From Taeniopygia guttata (Eukaryota; Chordata; Aves; Passeriformes; Estrildidae), in NCBI RefSeq assembly GCF_048771995.1, contig NC_133044.1, positions 826,001 to 890,000 of the forward strand: DNA of 64,000 nt. Reading direction: 5' to 3'. Below the pieces are notes generated by a model that had not been told where the DNA came from, searched no databases, and saw only the letters and a list, made by a program, of their open reading frames with translations. How positions within the stretch are numbered: position 1 is the stretch's first letter; every line of letters begins with the position of its first letter. Below are positions 56,230 to 64,000 of this stretch, piece after piece. The position numbers and the translations under genes are program-made.

Positions 56230-56615
56230 GAACACTGGGTTATTAAAGGTGGGTCTGAGCACTGGGTTATTAAATATGGGTCTGAGCACTGGGTCATTAA
56301 AGGTGGGCCTGAGCACTGGGTTATTAAAGGTGGGCCTGAGCAATGAGTTATCAGAGGTGGGCCTGTGCACTGGGTTATTAAAGGTGGGTCTGAGCACTGG
56401 GTTATTAAATATGGGTCTGAGCACTGGGTTATCAAAGGTGGGCCTGAGCACTGGGTTATCAAAGGTGGGCCTGAGCACTGGGTTATCAAAGGTGGGCCTG
56501 AGCACTGGGTTATTAAAGGTGGGCCTGAGCACTGGCTTATCAAAGGTGGGCCTGAGCACTGGGTTATTAAATGTGGGTCTGAGCACTGGGTTATCAGAGG
56601 TGGGCCCGAGCACTG
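56230..56615. repeat. 27-bp minisatellite, 14 copies
   Basis: The unit is GAGCACTGGGTTATTAAAGG plus TGGGCCT. Fourteen units plus a partial one are seen, with changes at a few positions (TTATTAAA/TTATCAAA/TTATCAGA, AGG/TAT/TGT, GGCCT/GGTCT). Units 1-2 have the same variant order as units 6-7. Because 27 is a multiple of three, open frames cross the array on both strands; they are not evidence of a gene. Confidence 0.97.
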
Positions 56616-59600
56616 AAAAGCAGCAGGAGTCAGTGGTCAGCCTGCTGTGCTGGGCATCCAGGCTCTGCTCAGCTCCTCCTCCTGTGGGAGCTGGGGCTTG
56701 TCGTGTGTCCTCTCGGTGACTCCAGTGCTTTCCTGTCTCTGTTTATCTTGTCTGCCCTCCCCTGAGCTTCCTGCAGCTGAGAGGAGGGACTCCTGCTCTG
56801 CCTCCACACCGTGCCTTACCCAGGGAGGGCCCTGATCCCCTCTGGACCTCTGTGGGTGCTGCTCTGACACAAGGAGAATAACACTGTGATGAAAGTGTCT
56901 TTAAATGCCATTTGACACACACACAACTCACATCCTGTGTATCCCAGAGGAAAATACTGTAGGCATTTTAATCCATAATACAGGAAAATGGTAGGGAGTT
57001 TTAAAATACTGCAGTAAAGAGCTGCTGGTGTATGGAGATGTTGGGATTCAGAGAAATCGTGTGTACTTTAAATCGCATCTTTTTTGTTTGTTTGTTTTGG
57101 AGGGTTGTTTAGGACATCTCCTTGATGTCATTTTAGGTTTTAGCAGAGCCTTGTTGATCCAGTAGTGGAAGTTAAGGGTAGAGAGGAGAATGTTTGCAAT
57201 TAGCTATTTTGGTGATAAACATATATATCATAGTGACTGATCTATCTATCATAATGTGATTTCCATCACTTTGATGTATTTGGGTGATACTGAGGGGAGA
57301 GAGAAGCTTGCTTCCGCTGAAAAATGAATCTGAAGCGCGTGTTGATGTTGTTTTCTGTCCTTCCAGTCTCCTCCCTGACAGACTGTAGAGTTTGTGAGGC
57401 AACGTAGCTTTAATGCCATCACTGTCATTCCTTTGCGTCTTGAAACGTTGCTTGCAGCTGCCATCCTACAGATAACAACTTGCTTCCTAAGCCAGCAGGA
57501 CTGCTGCTGGAAAACATGATGCATTCCCTTTTCCAGGCACTGAGAAGTTCTCCTTCCCTGTGGCTGAGGGTCAGGGACCCTTGGGGTGGTGGTTGTGGTT
57601 CCAGGCCCCTTGTGCTTGTGTAGTGCTTTTGACACAACCAAGTATTCCATTGAGAGAGTCCCTCTGTGAGGGGAAAATGCATTTTGGCTTCCTGGAGGAG
57701 TGCCACGGAGAAATGCTGGTGATGCGGGGTGAGGGGCTTTGCCTGGATGCTGTCAGGGCTGGGGGTACCTTGCAGACCCTCATTTCAGAGCTGCTGAAGA
57801 CTGGCAGCAGATGGAATCGAGTGGCTGAACTCTGGAAGCTCAGCCTGTGAAATTTCAAACGTGCCCTGATGCTGAGAAAGTTCAGAGACTCTGAGTTGCA
57901 TCTCCCAGAGGGGGAACGTGGCTGGGCAGTGCTGTGGCAGGCAGCCCTGCAGCGTCCAAGAGCTGCTGCCTTGTGTGGGTGACGTTAAGCAAATAACTTC
58001 TTCTCTGCTCGCTGTTTTTTATGGCTTTTCCCTTGTTTAAGAATGGATGCTTGAACTACATGTTTACTGAAATCCTGTTTTGCTGGGAGAGCTGAATGTT
58101 TGCCAACATCTAAACATGAGTGACCTTGGGATTTGGAGCCCTTATGCAAGGAACCAGGAAGGACAAGGTCTCTGCTGAGATGTTGCCTGTGACTGCATAG
58201 CAGGGAAGCTGTGCCAGAGCTCTGTGTCACACGAATTTTGAGATCCTGCTCATCTGCTTAAGGATGTGCTCGATACACAGGCCTGTGTGGTCCAAAGCAG
58301 GAAAGTTTGCCTTCTGGATCAGGAGGGGAATATTGCTGAACAAGCTGCAGCCTAAAGGACATCTCTTGTTAATGAAATTTGAAGGGAGGTTCTTACTGGA
58401 AGGAATCTCTTGATCTTGTTTTAATGAAATGTGAGGAGCGAGTGAGTGTGTTCTTCAGCAGGCAGAGCTGGGTGCAGGCTCAGTGAGAGCACGCTCTGGG
58501 GCCTTAGTGCAGTGTGCTCTCTGCTGTTCTGCCCATCTTCAGCCACCTCACAGCGTGTGATTGTTCTGCTCTCGCTCCAGCACGGCACCAGAGCCTCACC
58601 AGCAGAGCTGGTGCCCTGCCAGCACAGGGCTCTGCACACTTTGCTAACGACGAGGAGATCCAGCCCTGCCCAGCGGGAAATGGAGGAGACTGAGTCAAAT
58701 CTTCCTCCCTACCCCACAGAACGAATATTTTCTTTTCTGCCAGGAGAACCTGGGCGATGTTTCTCTTGTGTTGACTTCTGTAAATCAGCTCTGCCCAAGC
58801 AGCGGTCTCCTCCTCTGCCATAGATAAGCCTTTGATCATTGGTTTTGCTTCGCAGCAAAGTGCCTCCATTGCAGCAGGAGGGCAGCTGGCAGCAAGGACT
58901 GATCGATACTGACTTTTTAAAAACATTTCTACTTTCAAAGACTAAATATTGTACTAGACTTTATGATTTGAGGTCATTTTAACCTCCTACCTCTGGGCTA
59001 AGACAGCTCATCTGCCTCTCATTTTTCAGGCTTTGTTACATATCTTTTTGAAGCCATATGTAGAATAGTAAAAGCTTGTAGCTCTCTTCTGGTAGCAGTT
59101 AAAAAAGGGAGGGAGGAGTGTGAGAGGCACGGGCTGTGTGACAGTTAATACTCCCCCAGCTTCTGATTGGAATTCAAAGTGGGTTTGCACCATTTGCCTT
59201 CTGTCTTATTTCCCTGCATTAGTGGTTAACCTCAGCAGGACACTCCCATATTATTATTATTTTCTTGCAGGAAAATTGCCCAAAGAAAATGAAGTTCAAG
59301 TCATATCAGGCAGATTTTTTTACTGTTCCTGTAAGGGGAATTCCTTCTGAATGGGGCACTCGTGGGGAAGGAGAGAGGCAGAAGCCTTATTTAAGAGAAG
59401 TCAATCAGGAGATCTGTCTCCTCCCACAGCCTGCCAAGGCTGGGAGATGTGATGGTGAAGACGTTGATAGTTGTCCTCCTTTTCCTTTTGCACATCTCCT
59501 GGTGACATTAGCCAGAGGAGATAAGTGAAGAATATTAATTCTGGTGCCACTGAAGTGTGAGCCTAAGATGTGAGGAGACCCTGGCACTGAAAACTCAGGC

Positions 59601-62600
59601 TGCCTCTCTTTACTTTCTCAGTAGAATAATCTGCCTCCTTGAAATTCCTCCTCTATGTCTTTTCTTTCTGGTTGTTTGGTTTCTCATTAAAGCAGTGGTT
59701 GTGTTTTGCTTTGGGGATGATTGTGTAGCTCTGATCATGCTACATCCGATACGTTCATTCACTTTGGAAAGCGAGTGGGATCCTTTAGGATTAAAAGCCT
59801 GCATGAATGAATGGGATTTTCTGGTTTTGTGCATGTGTGTATGCTTGTGTGTGTAATCTGGTCTATTTTCGTACTTTGGTTTTTTAGCATGCATGCAGGA
59901 TGGTTTCAGGCTTTTTTTGAGGGGCATTTTAGAGAGGGAGGCTGATGCTGGGGGTGCGCTGCAGGTCTGTGCCCTGCTCCTTCTCCAGGGGGTGTTTAGC
60001 ATTCCAGCAGCAGGCTGCTGTGGCTGAGTGTTGCCAGCCAAGCCTGGAATGCTGCTCAGAAGTGCAGGTGGTTTGTATCGATAGGTATTTCCATTACTCT
60101 TAAGCTGGATTCTGATTTCAGCAGTCGGGTTTCCATGTCCCGAATTGGTTTTGGTGATGGAAATGCTTACTAGAAAAAGTGATTTGCCGTGCGCTTCTCT
60201 TCGCCCTAAAGGAACGTTGTCAAGAATTGCAGGGGAAGATTAAACACTTAGTCTTGCTCTCCTAATCTGAATTGTTCTGTGAAAGCTTAATTTAAAGAGT
60301 ATGCTCCTGATCCAAATTTGCTGCTCCCCACTGGCGTTCAGCTCTGAGAGCATATCTATAACACACAGGATGGTGAGGGGGAGGCATTTTAACCTCTGCC
60401 AAGAGGCAAACACAACAGTTGGGAGAGGCACAATGTAATGGTAAATATTTTATTGACATGTTCCAAACATATTGGATGTAAATTTAAACACTATCTGAGA
60501 TTTGCGAAGTTTCCTTGTCTGATTTTTTTACATCCCGTAAATCCCGGTTCATTAATTGGCTGTAAAGTAAGGAACATCTGAGGCAGTGCTTTGGCAGCAG
60601 GGAGCCTGTGGTGGGTGGTGGGAGCCCCGTGCCACGGCAGAGCCCCTCGGAGCAGCCCTGCTGTGGGCCCAGCCCCACCTTGGGAGGCCCTGGCACGGCG
60701 CCGCCTGCTTGGAGCCCTCTCAGCTCCGTTGCTCTCCAAAAGGCAGGGGAGATAAACCCACACTGGTGTGAGGGGGGGTCAGGAGGTGTAGAACGGGGCT
60801 TTCTGGCTGCTAAAGAGGGCATCGGGGTCTCCAGAGAAATGGCAAGTTCCATGTAGACTTAATAAAGGTAATAAAACCTTTAAAACTGTTACCTTCAGGT
60901 GTTGCCACCATCTTGTTTCCCTTACCAGTTAGCCCTGATGTGGCTGCTGGTCAGCAGCTTGTGAGGAATGGCTCTGAATTTGGGCTAGGCTCGGGTCTTC
61001 AGTGGCTGTGAAGAACAGCAGCTGCAGGAGGAGCAGCCATGGGTCCTTCTGCCCTGTGTCCCCAGGCTTGTGGAGTTATTCCCCCTGTGTTTCCTTGTGC
61101 AGGACAAGAGCAGAAAACCTGGGGGCAGGAGGAGCTGAGAACTCCCATGTTCCCACTTCCATGGGCTGTGGAGGGGGTGAGGGGACCTTGGCTGGTGGTA
61201 CAGTTCCTGGGTCATCTCCTCTTCCAACACCACGCCCTTGATAAGGACTGGAGATGGAATTGTCCTTCTGTGGCTCTAGAACCTGAGTGTTTGTCCAAAA
61301 AGGAAAGAGTAGAGGAAATATGGTTGGGTCTGCAGCTTGCTGTGAATGTTGCACTGAAATGGGATTTTATAGAGATGTATCCCACTGACTTTTATCATCA
61401 CCCTCATAAATTGAAGATTCTTCATTAGATGTGCAGTAAAAGATTTTACTCTCGTAACATTCTGAAAATGTTTCTGTTACCTACCCTTGGATGTTGGTTT
61501 TCTAATGGATGATCAGTAAAAGAAAAATAAATCTAGTTTTGGATATGCAGTTTGGCTCCATAAGGTTATACAGCATTTATTTCAGTGCAGTTCTTCTGAA
61601 ATTCCTCTGCTGGCGTATTTTGAGGCTTTTTTTTTTTTTTTTGATTTTTAGTCTAGCTAATTAGATTTCTGGGGCTCAGAGGACTTTGCTGGCTCTGTCT
61701 TTGATGCTGTGAGGAGTCCAGAGACAATGATGATGTGTGTATTTCAGCTGTTAACTGCAGTGGTTTGCCGGAACCAGTGACTCAGAAGCTTTAGCTTTCC
61801 ATCCAGAGGTGGCCTGGTTGTAGCTGTTGCTCTCCTAAGTTTGTTGTAATGTTAGGGTGGGATGTGTGTTTGTTCCTTTCACAGACTTGCCAGGAGTTAA
61901 ACCTTCCATTCAGAGCCAAGGTTGAGAAAGCAGCTTTTAAAAAATAAACAGAATGGGTTTATCTGCTTTAGTGGGTCTCCCTTCTTGGAGCCTCAAAATA
62001 ACTCAGTTACTGAATATTTTTGGAAGATGCATCTTCAGAAATTAGGAGCTTTGTCATGTGAATAAGTTACTGGCAGTGGACTGCCTTAACGTGGTGCAGC
62101 ACATCCCCATTGTGGTGAGCACACAGGGCTGTGGTTATTAAACCACCCCCTGCTGCAGCCACACCTTCCCCATACCAAATCCACGGACTTGTCTGTCACC
62201 TCCAGAGCAAGACTTGCAGGATTAGGACTTGAGCAAGGCTTCTGAGAGGATGTTTCCAGGCTGGAACACCTGTTCCGGTTCGAATTTGGGTGCTGACTCG
62301 TGAAACGTGAATTTTCTGATGTTTCTTGAATTGTCACAGGAGGCAGGCAGGAAACGTGTAAGAACGTGCCTCTTACCCTTCATTTAGTAGCATCTCATGC
62401 ATAGAGGTGCTTAGTGATACCCATTTGCTCAGAGTTTACTCTGGAGCTTTTTTTGAGCAAATGTTTTGGAGACTTGCCCTCCCCTCTGCTGTTGCTCTTT
62501 ACCTGCCCTCACTGGGTTCATTTTCCCCATTATCTCTCATTAGATGGGCTGCTGGATTAGATGTTAATGATTACAGGCTCCAGCTCTGCCTGCTGAAGGA

Positions 62601-64000
62601 GGACTTGTGGGTAATCACAGGAGAACAAAGCTGTTAAACTTGCCAATAGCCAGAGGAAACATTGCTTGAAGGAAGCAGGAAACAAGGCATCTATTATTAT
62701 TATTATTTTACCCACAACCTTGATGAGAAATCTGTGTATCTACAGAGTCCTTCTCCTCTGTAGCCACCTGGGATCTTACAGAGTCCTGTTCAGGACACGA
62801 GTCTATGCACTAACATCTAGGAATGTGGATCACAGCCAGATCTGTGCCTCACCAAAGAAAACTACTTACAAAATTCTGTTGAGGAGGATGAAGGGAAAGA
62901 TCAAAAGGAGCCAACCTTTTGTCATCTTCTAACAAGCAAAGCACTCTTGTCAAACGTTAGTTATGGAAATGTCCTTTTTACAGAGAGAAGAGTGGTCCTC
63001 CCAGCATTGTGTGTTGAATCTGTGCTTGACCTCAACGCAGCAAGTCTTCTTACACATGGACTTTTTTCCACCTGCATCTGCTTTTATCTCCCCTGGCTCG
63101 AGTGGTGTGTGCAGATGTGCCAGTGCAGATGCGATGGGACTTGAAGAGAGTTGCCAGATTAGCTGAGCAATGCTTTTTTTTTTTTCATTTTGCCATTTTA
63201 ATCTTGGTTAAACCTCTTAGTCAGAGGGTGATTTCCATTTCATCTTGAATTATGTTGGGCTTCCATGCTCATTTCAAGCTATAGCTTGCCTCCTTAAGTT
63301 TCTGATGTAACCCCTGTTACTGCATTGCCCATGGCTGCAAGGAGCCCTACCTACTCCTGGGTATATATAAATATTTTCTGGTTTTTGTCTTTCTTTGTCA
63401 GACATTTGGGTTTGGTATGAGCAGGAATGGAAAAGTTTATGCTTGTTTCAGATGGAAGGCAACAAATGTTTATCTGAATGATCAAAGCAGAATTTATGAG
63501 GAAATACAATGGAAACTATTCCTGGCTGTTTAGAAGCTGATGTATAGGGGTAAGCCAAGAAGAACAGAAATGAGAAGAAAAAGTGACCTGACTACACTCA
63601 AGTCAGACTTCTGGTCCTGAACTCACTAAGTAAATGCTTTTTCTTCACGTGTATTTAATACTCACTAAGGATTTGTGATGTGTAACAAAGGACTTGGAAG
63701 AGCAATGGCTCTGCTTGTTGTGAAGCCACAGAAAATGGTATTTTAATTGTGAAGTATTTCTGGAATACCTAGTATTGAGTGCTTTCCACATCCCTCCTTG
63801 CCTGGCCTGGCCGTTGACCAGCGTGTGCTGCAGGGTGAGAACAAACCTGGCTCTCCTGGGCAGGCCAGGTCTGGTGCCATGGTTGCTCTGCTGCATTCCA
63901 GGTTAATGAGCCTAAACTTGTATTCTCAGGCCTCCATTTTGTGTCTCCTCCAAAGCCTGCTCTTCCTGGGATGAGGACAGCGTGCCGAGCCCGCTTGACC

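Larger units (their letters stand above)
30610..64000 (+). other. MSI2: MSI2 intron 5 (start; extends beyond window)
   Basis: The next MSI2 exon should begin RRM2 with a MVTRTKKIFVGG-like segment. I could not find it in the remaining sequence on the + strand, so this intron exceeds 33 kb. Open frames here are short and unrecognised. Apart from the repeats, CpG patches and AT-rich blocks listed separately, I see only unique intronic sequence. Confidence 0.7.

Noticed and set aside
56103..56719. Open frames of 146-193 residues with repeating HWVIKGGPE or NPVLRPTF units
   Set aside because: They are produced by a 27-bp tandem array, whose period is divisible by three, and occur on both strands.
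59250..59360. MQENCPKKMKF frame near a TTGCAG acceptor as an MSI2 exon
   Set aside because: It does not match the MVTRTKKIFVGG start of RRM2.
62276..62286. GGTTCGAATTT as a tRNA B box
   Set aside because: No A box at the right distance and no acceptor or anticodon stem can be drawn.
1..64000. CRISPR array, operon or bacterial-type system
   Set aside because: The tandem arrays have no spacer diversity, and the window is vertebrate nuclear DNA with spliced genes.

Overview
This window is nuclear vertebrate DNA, most likely from a bird. Evidence: two split genes with GT-AG introns, an antisense CR1 LINE tail, MIR-like SINE relics, no Alu or L1 sequence, a compact gene layout, and proteins clearly orthologous to two neighbouring vertebrate genes. 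The species cannot be fixed from the sequence alone. Both genes lie on the + strand in the same head-to-tail order as AKAP1-MSI2 on human chromosome 17q.

Region 1 (1-~9,060): AKAP1, the PKA anchoring protein of the outer mitochondrial membrane. Ten coding exons can be joined in frame to give an 856-residue protein. It has an N-terminal membrane anchor, an RII-binding amphipathic helix, a KH domain and a Tudor domain. The 5' end of the gene lies before the window. One intron has a GC donor. The first intron stays open past its donor and would encode a short form without KH and Tudor, like the mammalian S-AKAP84 form. A ~1.5 kb 3'UTR follows, with a Pumilio-type site next to an ATTAAA signal.

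Region 2 (~9,060-~24,500): intergenic DNA with no convincing gene. It holds a perfect 22-copy GGAT microsatellite, one GC-rich patch and several AT-rich blocks that look like candidate conserved non-coding elements.

Region 3 (~24,430-30,609): the CpG-rich promoter and first five coding exons of MSI2 (Musashi-2). Upstream are a 16-bp tandem repeat, a GC-rich minisatellite, two perfect CRE palindromes 11 bp apart, a GC box, an E-box and a G-run leader. A second in-frame start inside intron 1, reading straight through the exon 2 acceptor, would give an alternative MSI2 N-terminus that resembles a mammalian isoform. The exons encode all of RRM1 and the start of the inter-RRM linker.

Region 4 (30,610-64,000): the beginning of a very large MSI2 intron (>33 kb). 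No further MSI2 exon was found. It contains a CR1 tail, MIR relics, older interspersed repeats, three tandem repeats (including a 14-copy 27-bp minisatellite), CpG patches and AT-rich candidate regulatory blocks. I found no new protein system. The most interesting items are the alternative MSI2 start, the paired CREs, the S-AKAP84-like alternative end and the minisatellites.
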